Notes: a model not told the origin generated them from the letters alone. 64,000 nucleotides of DNA from Chrysopilus asiliformis (GCA_964034945.1 OZ035963.1:36896361-36960360), one strand, 5' to 3'. Shown: positions 22,383-41,660, counted from the stretch's first letter. Program-made: numbers and translations.

Positions 22383-24005
22383 AGGGTATTCACAATCCTC
22401 TTTTAATTTTCGGTATTCGGTATTTTCGGTAATATTAAAAGACTGAAAATATTCTGCTGTGAACATCCCACAGCACAGATTTGAGAACAGCGCTTTTATT
22501 TGATACGTGACCAAATCATGAACTGCGAATTTAATTGTAAAATATGTCACATACCTTTAAATCCATGTTTGATGTATTCTTTTGAATTTCTATTGTGGCA
22601 ACGGCTATCAAAATTAAAAAAATTTGCATCAATCCGATGAGATTAACAAAAAACCAGCGAGAAAATTTGACAACTAAAAACATTACTAGCGCCACACGCG
22701 GTTGATTCTTGATACCGAATAACCGGACCGGAAAACACGACTCAAGGCATGTATACAATTACCGAATCCGGTAATTCATTTTTACATGAACCAAGTCACC
22801 GTCTCGGTAAAAATCTGTTAAATTTTTTATTTATTTATTTATTTATTATCATTCAACAGGTACATTTTGGACCATCTGAATACTAAGTTTTAGTAAGGAA
22901 ACTTTTTAAATACATGCAAATATATACAAATATATGAAATATTAGGAAAAAAATTATTTACAGCTGTACAATGCATTCTTAATTGAATTTTTACTTAAAT
23001 TAAAATTAACATCATGAGCATAGTCATTGTAGAGTCTACTCATGGCAGACATTGGTTTATAATGACCATAGTTCGTCCTATGACCATCCAAATAAATAAA
23101 TGTTTTGTCTCTGGTGGTACGAAAATGTGAATTAACACTAATCAGACTCAAAAGGTTTGGTGAGTTAATATTACCGCATAACAAATCATGAATGAAAAGC
23201 ACACTTAGTATACACCTACGGTGATTAAGAGACGACATATGTAGTAACTTTAGCCTATCCTCATATGGTGGGAGCAATAAACGATTCTCCCATGGCAAGA
23301 ATTTCAAAGCAAATCGTAGGAATCGTTTTTGAATAGATTCAAGACGAGAAATGTGAATAATATAGTGCGGTTTCCAAACAACACATGCATATTCAAGAAT
23401 GGGACGAACGAGCGAACAAAACAAAGCTTTTAAAACATAAGGATCAGAAATTTCCTTGGACCAACGCTTAACAAAACCTAACATAGAATTAGCTCGAATA
23501 ATAATATTGTTAATATGAAATTTAAAGCTTAGCTTTTCGTCAAGTAAGACACCGAGGTCATTAATTTTGTCAGTTCTAGTAATTGTAGAACCACCTAAAG
23601 TGTAGGTCAACAAGCTATCATTTTTAGCTTGGCGTCCAAATGAAATAAAGGAGCATTTAGGTACGTTTAGCGTTAAACCATTTTTTATGCACCACAAGGA
23701 AAATGTATCTAGGCTTTCTTGCAGAATAAGCGAATCTTGTCTATTATGTATAACATTAAATAATTTTAAATCATCGGCAAAACCGAGAACAGACACATTT
23801 TTTGTCAGTGTAAACACATCGTTAATAAATAAATTAAACAATAAAGGTCCTAAATGGCTACCTTGTGGTACACCTGATAGAGCAACAGTGACATTAGAAA
23901 GTGATGACTTGAAAACAACTTGAAAAGTTCTGTTGGAGAGAAAATTTGACTGAATTACCGAGCGGTAAATTTACCCGCATTTTAAAAGACGACTGTGAAT
24001 ACCCT
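22383..24005. mobile_element. Inverted-repeat element hosting a non-LTR insertion
   Basis: AGGGTATTCACAATCCTCTT at 22383 is mirrored at 23985-24005 (TGTGAATACCCT, with a related flank). The same AGGGGTATTCACA start is found on the MITE at 59394-59859, so they may be one superfamily. The non-LTR fragment 22813-23954 lies inside. Clear target duplication not found. Confidence 0.6.
22813..23954 (-). pseudogene. Non-LTR retrotransposon (jockey/CR1-like), 5'-truncated RT end
   Basis: Reading on the minus strand from about 23950, LSNRTFQVVFK and GVPQGSHLGPLLFNLFIND are followed by the polymerase box FADD (23770-23781), then the usual tail of this group (LGVLLDEKLSFKFHI, SLVRPILEYACVVW, RLESIQKRFLRFAL) and a stop near 22954. 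The endonuclease and the first half of RT are missing, as after incomplete target-primed reverse transcription. The 3' end is a (TAAA)n tail at 22823-22848. The last 295 codons are open, so the truncated copy is fairly young. Confidence 0.9.
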
Positions 24006-24714
24006 GATTGTTTTTGTTAATTTTTTTAGGCTGATGCTTTCAGATATAAAAAAAATATAGTGAAGGGGAGACGTATTTTTTCGAAGCAACACAAACACTT
24101 CCATCGAGCTATTCCATTCCTTTGGTGTTTTTGGTCTAAAATATCATCGAAAGTCAATTATATTGTTACATATCATATTATTGTTGTCATTCAGAGTTTC
24201 TATTTCTCTTCAACAATGTGAAATTAGATGTGGAAGAGAAATTAAATGGTACGTCATGTTTTTCAGAGAGAAAAATAAACAGAGACAGAAATTTGTTAAT
24301 GATGAAAAACAGAGAGACAGAAATAGAAAAACAGAGACAGAGATGATTACATTGACTTTCTATGAACGGTTGTTCTATGAATAAATTATAAAAATACTAT
24401 GAATAAATTCATTGTTTGAAAACCTTAAACGTTTTCATAGTATTTAGTCAATCGTTTTCTCATAGGTTAGGCGGTTTCTCAAATATTTCAATATAACTCT
24501 ACATAACGCTTGCATACATAAAAATTCAATCAGACCACTTCCGCGATTATTTTTTAATTATTGGAAACTCGCGATTATTGGAAACTCGAAAAAATGGCGG
24601 ACAAGAGCCGCCTTTTCGTTAACAGCGCCCAATTTTTTTCTTTTTTGTACGTTTTTTTAAAAAGTTTTTGTACATTTTTTTTTAGTTTCCCTTTATCCTA
24701 CCGTTTATAATAAA
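24006..24714. other. Unassigned; purine-rich ACAGAGA repeats
   Basis: 24265-24345 contains several copies of ACAGAGACAGA-type sequence. Nothing else recognised. Confidence 0.4.
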
Positions 24715-25110
24715 GGATATTTCAATTGGCGCGACGCGTTTTTGGAATTTAATAAACAGACTTGTATGAAAGATATAAAGCTCATATAAAAGCACTATCG
24801 AAAGTATTAATGATGGAATACAACATCATTCAGATGTCCTCCACGGAAGCGATGGTAGTAGTGTATGCGTTGGACCTAATTTTCCATGACGTTCTCGCAT
24901 AAAGCAATCGATATCCTAGCAATTTGAATGACTTCACATAATCAAAAAAAAAAGTCTAGAGATGTTAAATTACACTAACGAGGCGGCCAATTGATTGGGC
25001 CATTTCTGGAGATAACGCGTACACCGAACTGCGATTTCAAAAACTCGACTGTTTCATCCGCTGTTTGGCGTGTGGCACCATCTTGTTGAAACCACATATG
25101 CTTTGAGTCA
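24715..25110 (-). pseudogene. Degenerate mariner-type transposase remnant
   Basis: TTTCAATTGGCGCGACGC near 24720 parallels the end at 3555. The minus strand near 24935-24995 reads INWPPR, then broken codons, then LDFFFDYVKS, matching the C-terminal block of the copies at 3547-5378 and 54360-54695. Multiple stops. Confidence 0.65.
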
Positions 25111-25320
25111 TTTTCTTCCAATTGGTCCTAATAATAGTCTGTTTCTTGAACTTAGCCTTCCTATTTACGAGAAACGCAAATCTCTAGCTCTATCCTTTCG
25201 GACAGACGGACATGCGGAAATCAGTCTTTCGGTTCTATGCGTTACAAACGGTATACTAAATCTAATATACTACTATATGATACTCATATAAAATATAAAA
25301 ACCTATATTCCTACGTGTTA
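25111..25320 (+). repeat. Worn copy of repeat family A
   Basis: Keeps GGTCCTAATAATAG, AACTTAGCC, AAATCTCTAGCTC, CGGACAGACGGACATGCGG and GCGTTACAAACGGTA in the same order as 20577-20815. Confidence 0.65.
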
Positions 25321-25881
25321 AAACTATAGGTTTATATACTTTTTTAAATATATAATGTCCTTCGACTAGACAAAGCGGTACTTTGTCGAGGAAAAACTTT
25401 CGCCTCTAAAATGACATAATGTTAGTATAAAATGGGAACACGAAATAAAAAAAAATGTATTTTAAGCACTTCACGAAACATTTATTTCCAGAACTTTCAA
25501 GGTAAAAGTTCAAGATACTTGAGTTACGTAATCATTATACTCCGACTATGTTACACAGGGGACACAATATGTACTCGAAATTATGCGTAATGAACAACAC
25601 CATACGTGTTCCCATAGTAATACTATTGGTCACAACAAAAAGGAAAAGTCGACTCTTAGCTGAGTTCAAGGTAAACAGACCGGGCCACAACAATATTGTT
25701 TTGTTAGAAGAGATGGACAGTTCAAGGCGGTACACATTTGTCACAATTACAAAAAAATTGTGTCAAGGTAAAAAAATATTTGGGGTTCAAAGTTTATTGT
25801 TACAAATCAATAAGAGTTAACGATTTCATTTATTCCAGCACCAATTATTCGCAACTATCTTCTATTACTATTACAAAATTG
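25321..25881. other. Downstream flank of ALAD
   Basis: No separate gene recognised; includes the 3' untranslated region of ALAD nearest 25880. Confidence 0.4.
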
Positions 25882-32797
<6,916 letters not shown>

Positions 32798-33139
32798 GTC
32801 TCACTTATTTATGCCTGGGCCAATGAAACAGGAAATTTAAAGTTTTTAAAACGGCAAATGATTAATTTTTAGTGCTATTAAACATATGTAAAAAACTACG
32901 CCGGTATTCTTTGCATCGCGCTCATGGTAAAATAACAGAGGTATGCCAGATTGTAAGTCACTTTCTGCCATATTGAAAAATCATTACGTCACTCCTTACA
33001 AACCGAGTTTTACCTTTTTAGCAATCATTTACCGCGTTTATCTCGAAGTACCAAATCGGTGAAATCACTAAATTGGTCTCGAGCAATACACCAAGTACAT
33101 GACCGAGTTTATCTCGCATGCCTATTCCAGTGTGGTAAC
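32798..33139. other. Upstream flank of ALAD
   Basis: Should hold the ALAD promoter and 5' untranslated region. No TATA box or other motif that I would commit to. Confidence 0.4.
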
Positions 33140-33952
33140 ACTCAATTATTCAATTGTCCAAATAAGTTACGGTATATGCCGAAGAGCATTCAAAATATGT
33201 TTATCTGGCAGAAACAAATATTTCCAGTTTGATTTAACAGACAATGGGCGCATTCACGAATACTCAACGGTTGAGTAAATCTCGATTAGTTTTCGTGAAT
33301 GCCTCGATACATTAAACAGCTGATATCTGTCTATCTTGTCATAGACAAATGGAGGGAAAATTTGTTGTGTGAAAATTGTTAGTTGTAATTATGGAAAACC
33401 ACTGGTTTTTGGAATTTTTAGCTGAAGATGATGTTACCACAAACATTGCAACAGATTCCTGATTTAATGCAAACATTTTTATTTGCGCATGAAATATTTA
33501 AAGGCCGTGAATCGGTGAAAGTGCGGAATCAAAAATTTCTTCAAACGATTGGAAATATTTCCATCTCTTGTAAACTAATAAAATGCAACTTATCAGTTTG
33601 TAATCTGTGATGCACCTCCGGAGTTTCGAAAATATTATGTTCCATATCATTTAATTTGTAAATTTGATCCAGAAAAGCCATTCTGTTTCGCAAATATTTT
33701 GTTCTTCGAAAAAACGCCAGTTGTTATCTGTCAAAATACTCAATCCATCGGTTGAGCAGAAAAGTATCGCAGTAATTTTCCGATACAAAAAATGGCGTCC
33801 GATCAGTGGTTATGATGTGTAAATCTCTCAACTGTTGAGCAAATCTCTCAACCGTTGAGTACCGTGAATGCGCCCAATGACAGATAAACATATTTTGAAT
33901 GCTCTCTGGCATATACCGTAACTTATTTGGTCACTTCACTAATTGAGTGTTA
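33140..33952. repeat. Foldback element with nested inner inverted repeat
   Basis: Outer arms (AATAAGTTACGGTATATGCC near 33164, inverse near 33905) enclose inner arms (GGGCGCATTCACG near 33247, inverse near 33866). CTCAACGGTTGAG-type palindromes recur in both. Probably two elements, one inside the other. Confidence 0.75.
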
Positions 33953-34372
33953 AGCTAGAACCTGAAGGTAGTACTTGAATCGTACGTCAATGCGTCCGTC
34001 ATGCGTGCGTCCGTCTGACAGTTCGATGCGGTGACAGTTGGGTGCGGCAACGAATCTGGAGTTAAAGCGCATATCAGAATGAAGCAGCATTCGCAGCGGC
34101 AGCAAAACTGCCTTGGCAGCAAAATTGGTTTTGCTGACTTCCATCACGGAATGGAGCAGCACGAATATGCAGTAAAATCAGTTTGACAGTCCTCGTTTGT
34201 TTGATTTTTTCGTAAAATTTTGTTAATTTATCTATTCGTTCATAAAATCTCTACAGTAATTGAGGATTTGGATAAAATTAATGAAGTCATTAGCGTTCTG
34301 GCTAGTGTTCCAAATATTCGCACGCATGACGGACGCACCGACGTACGATTCAGGTTCTAGCTTTAACCTCGA
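33953..34372. mobile_element. Harbinger-type MITE, 420 bp
   Basis: Starts AGCTAGAACCTGAA and ends TTCAGGTTCTAGCT; TGCGTCCGTCATGCGTGCG follows in both arms. TTA at 33950-33952 and 34373-34375. Confidence 0.87.
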
Positions 34373-34384
34373 TGTTGAACAGGC

Positions 34385-35320
34385 CGATATATCGAGGTAT
34401 CGATGTTGTTATCCACGATGTTAGAACATTACTCTTCATAAAATAACCCGGCCTTTACACGCGACTATAAAGTCTGTCAGTAGCACAGACTCCAAATGTC
34501 AAATTACTGACAACGAATTAGAAGACATTTAGCGAACTGGCAGCCAGTTCATTTTCAAAATGACTTCGTTTGTAACACAGCTACAGTCCCTCGTATTTCA
34601 GAGGCATGAATTTTGCTCGTATGCTTCATTATTTTAATTATCTCGTTCGTAGTTAGTCTTCTTTCGCCAGCTGAGAGTTCTAAAAGTAAAAAAAAGAATT
34701 AAAACCAGTGAATTCATAATAATTTAATAGATTTACCTCAAATTCTTCATTTTCCGCCATCTTAGAAGTCTGAAATGTCAAATTACTGGCATGTCTGTAC
34801 TGACTACAAAAATATGCCGTCAGTACAGACTTGTCAGTGCCAGTAAGCATTTACACGCGACTGTGTCAGCTCTACAGACGCGTGGATAGGCTGTGTTAAA
34901 CTGGAGTTTCTATTATTATACCATGCATCGCACTACCATAGTCGTGTTGTTGTTGGACCTGTGCAGTAAAAAATAACTAGGGTACCTAATGACGCACTTT
35001 AGTTTCTTCTTTACAACTCTGGCGCTGGCGGAAGATTGCATGTGTTGGTGGTGTATGAAAATTTGGCTAGGTTTTACATGTGTTGTGTTTTGTTGGTAAT
35101 TTACGCATAGGAAAGAAAGAAAAACCGCGTCCACGAGTATATCGGTTATCTTTACTCCAACGTAGGTACACGGAAAAATCCCTAGGTTTTTTAACTATGC
35201 TGAAACGTCATGCCAGAATCAGCAGTCCACCTACGTCACAACAGAATTTTCTAATGACATTTATGTTAACAGTCCTGTCAACGTTTCCGGCAGGTCTGGA
35301 TGGCGTGTAAAGGCGGCCAT
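34385..35320. repeat. Repeat mosaic upstream of 35361
   Basis: 34385-34445 repeats the ATATCGAGGTATCGAT block of ALAD intron 2 (27135-27200). TTTACACGCGACT occurs directly at about 34454 and 34852, and TGTCAGTA / GTCAGTACAGAC motifs recur. Sub-structure not resolved; no gene seen. Confidence 0.5.
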
Positions 35321-35360
35321 ACATTATGAGACTTGTTCTAAAATCATGTTGTACAACTTA

Positions 35361-36045
35361 TTCACCCTTGTTCTGAGATACGGCGTTACGTTAGTTTGTT
35401 CGATATTTACTCGATCAGTACTCGATATCCCATTTTCGTTGTTCTTGAATCCAACTTAAGTTGAACGCGGAGCAACTCATTCGATTCGATTCGATTTTCG
35501 TTGTTCTGAGATTCGCCGGGAGCTGATATTTGAGGTTAAATCGCTCACTTGAGTTTTCTCGCGTTTGGTGTTGGCCGTGATTGACAAAATGCAAGTTGGG
35601 CAAATATTTTTTCAATTTTATGAATCATGATTAATAAAGTGATTTTTTTAAAAAATAGGAGGGGAACTCAAAGTTCAACAAATACTTCACAATTCAACCT
35701 ATTAATCGACAAAAGGAAAGTATAGTTACGAGTCTTCACTTACCTTCATTTCGTTCGAAGAATCTCTCAATAACCTTCTTTGGTTTCTCAGTGAATTTAC
35801 CTCGTCCTGCCTCATTAACCAATATAATGGGAGTGTTAAATCCATTTTCAAACTTCAATCAAACGTTTTTACTTGCATAACCAAGAAATAAATACAACCA
35901 GGTGATTTTTGACACTGCGTTTGCATGCGATGTTTGCCGTATTTTTAAACAACAGACGCCGTTTTTCAGAACACCGATCGCGTAGCGAATCGAATCGAAT
36001 GCGTTACGTTTAGCGGGCTAACGCCGTATCTCAGATCAAGGGTGA
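35361..36045 (-). mobile_element. Harbinger derivative B, copy 1
   Basis: Ends TTCACCCTTGTTCTGAGATA / inverse. TTA before and TTG after fit a worn 3-bp duplication. The minus strand near 35735-35850 encodes a transposase first exon: LMRQDEVNSLRNQRRLLRDS, then a GTAAGT donor. It is the same exon as in copies at 52603 and 56413. The rest of the transposase is deleted. Confidence 0.8.
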
Positions 36046-36133
36046 TTGTGGTGGAGGCACAATCAACAAGGTTTTGATTTTTGTCGAACCTAAAATTTGG
36101 TACTACAACCGGCCTATACACGATCCAACATTA

Positions 36134-36763
36134 GTGTCGTTCCCGACCCATGTAAAAACTACTGCGAAGTACTGACCAGCAACTTTTCTAGGGAACGCAC
36201 TTTTGGATGATTACTAGTAAAATATAACTTCACAATTATAGAGCGCACACAATTTTAAAATTGTAAATATGAAAATAATTTCGCAATCATCAGAGTTACA
36301 AAATATCTGAGAAGAACATTAAATTAAATAGAATAAATGAACCTGCAATGAGGGAAAAGGCCATATTTTATGCGTTATCGCCATAATTTCGAGATCAGAA
36401 ACAAAACACTATTTCGGTTCAACGCATATTTCAATTTAGAGATATTAGACATTCGGGTGGTTATTCCAACACAGTAATTGCAATCTAATTTCATTCTGGA
36501 GAACATTTGTACTTCAAATCAAATGTTTTCCCTGATTTTTCATAGCGGAAGTGTTTTAATGTACGAAAACAAACAAAAGTGACAATTCATTCTAACCTTA
36601 AAACCCGGATTTTCACCTATTGGAAAACTTAGGAAGTTCGGACATCTGACGGAATTTTTTGTCAAAACTGCACACGAAAATTTACTGCGGACTAAGAGGA
36701 TGGGTAGATGCGAATGTTCCGCAGTACTTCGCAGTGGGTTTTTCATGGACCGGGAACGCAGCT
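36134..36763. mobile_element. Inverted-repeat element C
   Basis: CGTTCCCGACCCATGTAAA and ACTGCGAAGTACTG at the left are mirrored at 36718-36760. A fragment of the same family (52503-52593) abuts another B copy at 52603. Confidence 0.75.
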
Positions 36764-37433
36764 ATTGCCTACAACCGAACCAAGTTGTACAACAAGTCTC
36801 AAAACTCAAACAAAAAAAAAATGATTCCGTGATGTTAATTTAATTAATGTTAGATAATTTTTATTTGTTGTGAAGCATATTTATTGTACACTAATAAACT
36901 TTTGGATATCCACGCCGGAAGTAAACTTATGAATTTGTATTTGGTAGAATAGTTTCCTTGTACGTTGAATAAAGGCATCGAAAGGAAATTTCTATTTAAT
37001 CACCTCTTTGAGTGAAAATTTATTCAGTTTTGTTGCTACTTCTGTTTCAATCGGCTGGATACCGGTAGTAGAGTGACTATATAATACTAGAGCGTAGCCA
37101 TCGAAAAGCCGTTGACGGTTCGAACATTTTTTAAAAATTTATGGAAAAAATCTACTTTGTTTTCAGTTGTTTTAAGAATTTCTGCTATGTAAATTTTTAA
37201 TCCATAAAAACGATATTAAAACTTCTTCCATGAAAACAGTACTTAAATTAGTCGATTAAAACGTTTTCGTTCAAATCCGTAATAATGACCAAAAAATTTG
37301 AAATTTGAATGGACAATTTGAAAATTTCAACGGACATCACTTTCTCGATGGCCATACTGTAGTATTATATAGTCGCTCTAGTTTACATTTGCGGTAAGAA
37401 CATTTCGGCTAATTTGAAATTGTTGAATGGTAA
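36764..37433. other. Unassigned AT-rich sequence
   Basis: No gene recognised. AGTATTATATAGTCGCTCTA near 37362 is the inverse of GAGTGACTATATAATACTAG near 37071, marking a worn inverted-repeat element of about 310 bp. Confidence 0.4.
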
Positions 37434-37920
37434 AGCAGGGTTTATACACAGCAAGTAACTTGCGGCAAGTAAAGAGAGGCAAGTAGTTTGCTTAGTTTAC
37501 ACGTTTCAAGTAAATCATTTCAAGTAGAATGACAGCCGAAGGAAAACATAACCTAAAATTTTCTGAGAAAAAATATCACGACTCTTTTTTGTGGAAAAAT
37601 TTGCGAATTTCGACCTGAAACTGTTTGTTGCCGACGAGTTTTTTATATCCGTGTCGTTTTTTCCTTAAAATGTTACGACGTTTTCTGGCAAAGCAGCAAA
37701 TATAAAATGAACCGAAACACACACACATAAAACCACCTCTTGTGTACACGGTTCCATGTTCTTGTATTGGTTTTTACTTGCCACAAAAATAGAATGGCTT
37801 TCTATTATTTTCGAGAGAGCGGCAAGTATTCTCACACATATGCGAGCGTCGCACACTAGGTCAAATCGCGTGTATTTACGTCTACTTGCCGCAAGTTACT
37901 TGTCTCGTCTAAACCGAGCT
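37434..37920. mobile_element. Harbinger-type MITE, copy 2 (inverse of 30114-30599)
   Basis: 487 bp, TAA on both sides (37431-37433, 37921-37923). Near-identical reverse complement of 30114-30599, indicating recent activity of this family. Confidence 0.9.
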
Positions 37921-37944
37921 TAAGATAAATAATATATTTGTGTG

Positions 37945-38877
37945 CAAGGTGTATCAACTAGAGAGGTGTAGTACTCCCGTCCACTACTATCAAATATTGC
38001 ATGTGTGACGTCACAACCGCAAACAGAATCGAAGGTGCCAGTGGTTTCTTATGGGAGATTCATGCGATTACTTAGATCTAATATGTTTATATAGTTTTTT
38101 TTGTTTATGTGTTTTAATATAACGTACAAATAGATCAAATTAAAGAGTATATGCAATATGTATATATGAAAATAGAGTTAGTTTGAATGGAAAGTATTTT
38201 TTATTTGTAATTTTTTTAGTACATTGTTGATTAAGATTGACGAAATTAATTTAGATTGACGAAAATCTTCGTCCGCTCTACGCTTTCTTTTCAGTATTTT
38301 CTGTTCCTTAGGTTTTTGGATAAATTGCTTGCATCGAATGTTAACACGAAGTTTAGCATATCTATTAACCAGGACAAAATCAAAGAAAAAATGAGAAAAA
38401 TAGCTCCATTGAGAACAACAGTTTCGATTGAGTGCACTTATTTCAATAAATGCAATAAAATATACTTACTTCCTCGCCTTAGAATTTGTTTCATTTTTTT
38501 TCGTTCAAAAGCTTCCATTTTAACTAATTTTCAAAAGCACTGCTATCAAAGTGCAGTGAGCATAACGCTAAACGTGCGTTATCTTTTTTAATTGAAATTT
38601 AGCAAAATCGTAACCATTTTTTCCTTAACTCCTTATTTTTAGGAAACTGGTGGAAAGTTTTTTTTGCTGGATATTTATTTCCCCTAACGCTTTGACATTT
38701 TGGCAAAGCACACTTTCTACCCACCATCGAAATCGTTTGGTGTTTGATACTACCGAGATAAACTTATATTCATCGGTGTACTCAGAGCGCGGTTGTTACG
38801 TCACAGCACACTCACACTGGCGCTTGGTGTGTACGATACAAACGGGAGTACTCCACCTCTCTAGTTGATACACCTTG
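37945..38877. mobile_element. 933-bp inverted-repeat element with 9-bp target duplication
   Basis: Starts CAAGGTGTATCAACTAGAGA and ends with the exact inverse; 34 of 35 terminal bases match. ATTTGTGTG lies at 37936-37944 and 38878-38886. A 9-bp duplication points to a Mutator-like (9-10 bp) or Merlin (8-9 bp) superfamily. No recognisable transposase inside. Confidence 0.88.
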
Positions 38878-39312
38878 ATTTGTGTGATATTTTTAGTGGA
38901 TTAAAAATGTCCCTTTTCTTTCCAGATTCCATTTGTGACGGTACGGAACAGGATATATAGCCGAATATGCCGGCTTTTCCGACCCTGAATTAATGAAATT
39001 TGAATTTTTTAATTAAAACTTTCAGAAACACATTCTTTATAGAACAGTGTTAGGGAAGTACAATTCAACAATATTTTTTAAAAAAGAGGTAACTGTTTAA
39101 ACATCCGTTAAATATATTTATATGTATTTTGAGCAATACGTTTTATTTTGATTATTTTGAAATACAATATTTACAAATTCCATATTCACAATATATTTTT
39201 GTATCTAAACAATATATAACAAAAAATTTTAGTTTTGAGCATTTTAAAAAATATACAAATTAAATCACATTTTCATTAAAAAAGCTTATTTGCTTGAATT
39301 GCTAACTAAATA

Positions 39313-39488
39313 TTAAAGACGGCAAGAATGTATAATATTTGGGTTTGATTCATTTTGTTGATCATCGATATGTTGGACATAGGAAATTTGTCGATTATCG
39401 CTACTGGAGCTACTGCTATCACTGGCATCGGTGGCTAAAACATTGGTGTATGCTGCTCTAACTGCCCGGGAGGTGCTAGTCGAAGGCG
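39313..39488 (-). CDS. Orphan terminal coding exon (unknown protein)
   Basis: On the minus strand a good acceptor (TTACTGCTAACAG) precedes 57 codons ending in TAA at 39315-39313: PSTSTSRAVRAAYTNVL, then a Ser/Asp-rich stretch (ATDASDSSSSSS) and ISYVQHIDDQQNESNPN. Base composition is richer than its surroundings, as in coding DNA. It needs one base from an upstream exon, exactly what the copper-transporter exon ending at 43223 offers, so it could be an alternative 3' exon of that gene or the end of an unseen gene. Protein family not recognised. Confidence 0.5.
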
Positions 39489-39838
39489 CTGTTAGCAGTA
39501 AGAATTAAAAATATAAAACAAGGAAAGTCAATAAACAGAATTAAACAATAAACAGAATTTAAACATAAGAATTGTACATGCGGTTTCGTGGCAAATAAAA
39601 AAAAATCACACATAATCTCTACTCCTGGTAATTTTATACCATTGTTTCGATATGCAAACACAATGAACATTTTCAAGATCACAATTTTAATATTTTTGTA
39701 AATTTCAACAAACAAATAAACAAGTCTTGTGTTTGTAACTTAAAAATATTGAAATTTCTATTTAAAACACATTAACCATAAAACAAGGACAATCATAGTG
39801 AAACTTCCCCGGGCTGCGAATATGTTTTTTTTTCGTTT

Positions 39839-39971
39839 AGTACAGCTTAGTATTAGAAATAGTTGTGCAAATATTTAGTTCTCTGGAAACTAATGTTGAG
39901 TAAACAAGGAAAAAAATTTGTTCGGAACGAAACAATCTAGTCACTTGTATTTTTAGTACTAAGCTATACTT
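39839..39971. mobile_element. Small inverted-repeat element
   Basis: TAGTACAGCTTAGTATTAGA at the left against TTTTTAGTACTAAGCTATAC at the right; about 130 bp, non-coding. Confidence 0.65.
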
Positions 39972-40678
39972 AAGTGTCGGCCTTGTTAATTAGTTTTGGT
40001 CGAAAAAAAATTTTCTTCGACTAATTAGTCGATCGAAAATGAAGGCACCTTAGCTCTGGGATGATGAAATGTCATCCAAAGAAATTCGCCCTCCAATAGT
40101 GAAGTTCAAATAAATGAATAACTATAACCTCGCCATTCTTTATCGTATTTCGATCGAAAGATAATTTGATAAGTTTTATTTTATTGTTGGGTCACTGAAA
40201 AAGGTCGTTTACGTGAATAAAATTATTTTTGAAACAAAGTACAGTCAAGACAAAACAATTGCAACATAATAATATTTTTAAAGACGCTGACATTTTAAGA
40301 ATAGGGAATGGATTTTAAAATATTTTTTTTAATTGTTTAGTTTTAATTCTTATGATCAACTTTTCTTGTGTGATGTTTGTATTAGAAAGAGCTTTCCGGA
40401 GAGAAAAAAAATTCAACTTTCAAGTAGCTATTAAAAGACTTCGTTTGTCGTAGTTTTGCCCACAACTTTTAAAAGTTTCGCCAACGCTTTTGTTGACCTA
40501 TCATAAGCCTCAACTACTGGCTATTGTCCGGTGAGTAGAGGAAATCAGTGGTTTTCGCTCCTGCACTTGCACGAAAGAAATATGGCATTTGATACAACAG
40601 CATAATATCAAAGAACTCTCCCTGCGCATGCAACAAACTTAAATACCATTGTCTAACTAAATTATTCCAAAAGTAACT
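39972..40678. other. Unassigned AT-rich sequence
   Basis: Nothing recognised on either strand. Confidence 0.4.
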
Positions 40679-40681
40679 TAA

Positions 40682-41059
40682 GCGCGGTATTACACACAGC
40701 ATTTTTTGAGGCTTACTTAAGCCGGCAACTTTTGGGCTTAATAAGCCAATGTGCTTACACTTGTGGCTTAAATAAGCCAATCCTGTTTGCATATGCTACA
40801 CAAGTTTACATACATATGTGTGTGTGGACTCAAACCATTGAAATTGCTGCTGCTCATATACTTCCCAAGATCTTTACCTGCTGACGGTCAGAACGAAAAT
40901 GATTTCTGCCTACTACTTTTCCCAAACCGGTTCACACGATTTGCATGTATGCAGATTGTCGATAAGCTATGATTTCGAGTGCCAACTTTTCCCTCCTCAG
41001 TCGTTTCTCCCGAAAATCGGCTTAAGTAAGCCCGAAAGTTGCCGTGTGTAATACCGGAC
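40682..41059. mobile_element. Harbinger-type MITE, 378 bp
   Basis: CGGTATTACACAC lies at both ends in inverse orientation, followed by GGCTTACTTAAGCC in both arms. TAA at 40679-40681 and 41060-41062. A half copy lies at 15265-15385. Confidence 0.87.
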
Positions 41060-41281
41060 TAACCGACATCCAACTTTACAGCAAGTAAACACTCCCACAT
41101 TCGCGATTAATGAGATATAATTCAGATCCCGTATACCGACAAGCTATTTACCGGTCCGTAGCTAGTAGTGTAAGTGGGTCAGTAAGAGGATTAGTAAAAA
41201 ATTGAATATAGCCCCAACATTATTATGACATTTGCTTAAAATTTGATACGTAATTTAAATAAGCGTTGTTACTGAGCAAAA

Positions 41282-41302
41282 ATGGGAAAGAAATCCAGCG
41301 AT
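41282..41302 (+). other. Candidate first coding exon (MGKKSSD)
   Basis: AAAATGGGAAAGAAATCCAG starts a seven-codon frame that ends at a strong donor (GAT|GTAAGT at 41303). The start context is good. No downstream exon was identified. Confidence 0.25.
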
Positions 41303-41389
41303 GTAAGTTTTTTACGCAACCTTTGTAAATTTATGTAACAATTTTGGTGTGCCTATTAAACTTGGGCAAACTTTCTAGAAATTTTCAAA

Positions 41390-41660
41390 AAAAAAAAATG
41401 TATGGGAGGTATCAGATATAGCCAACGTTACTTTTCCAAAAGTTGTTAGGAAACTACGATTTTTGGAAAACTAATTTACAAGAAATTTCAAGTCGATAGC
41501 TCATCGAGTTCTCGAATTATTTAAGATACGAAAAATGGACAGACACACATCCTCATGATTTTGCTTGAAGCGGATTTTGTACTGAGCGGAAGGATTCTAT
41601 CCGCCACCGTTCTCGAGTCGTACTCCGCCATACTTTCCATCTTTAACAGAGGAAAGTAAA
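41390..41660 (+). repeat. Dispersed repeat G, plus copy
   Basis: GTATGGGAGGTA, AACGTTACTTTTCC and GGAAACTACGATTTTTG recur inverted at 47595-47672. Confidence 0.55.

Noticed and set aside
34446..35315. Single MITE spanning this interval
   Set aside because: The TTTACACGC segments at 34454 and 34852 are direct, not inverted; the match at the far end is too short to define a terminal repeat.
35328..36810. Larger element enclosing B and C (GAGACTTGT / ACAAGTCTC with TTGTACAAC)
   Set aside because: The inverse match is only about 20 bases and interrupted; outer flanks do not align, so a composite element is not demonstrated.
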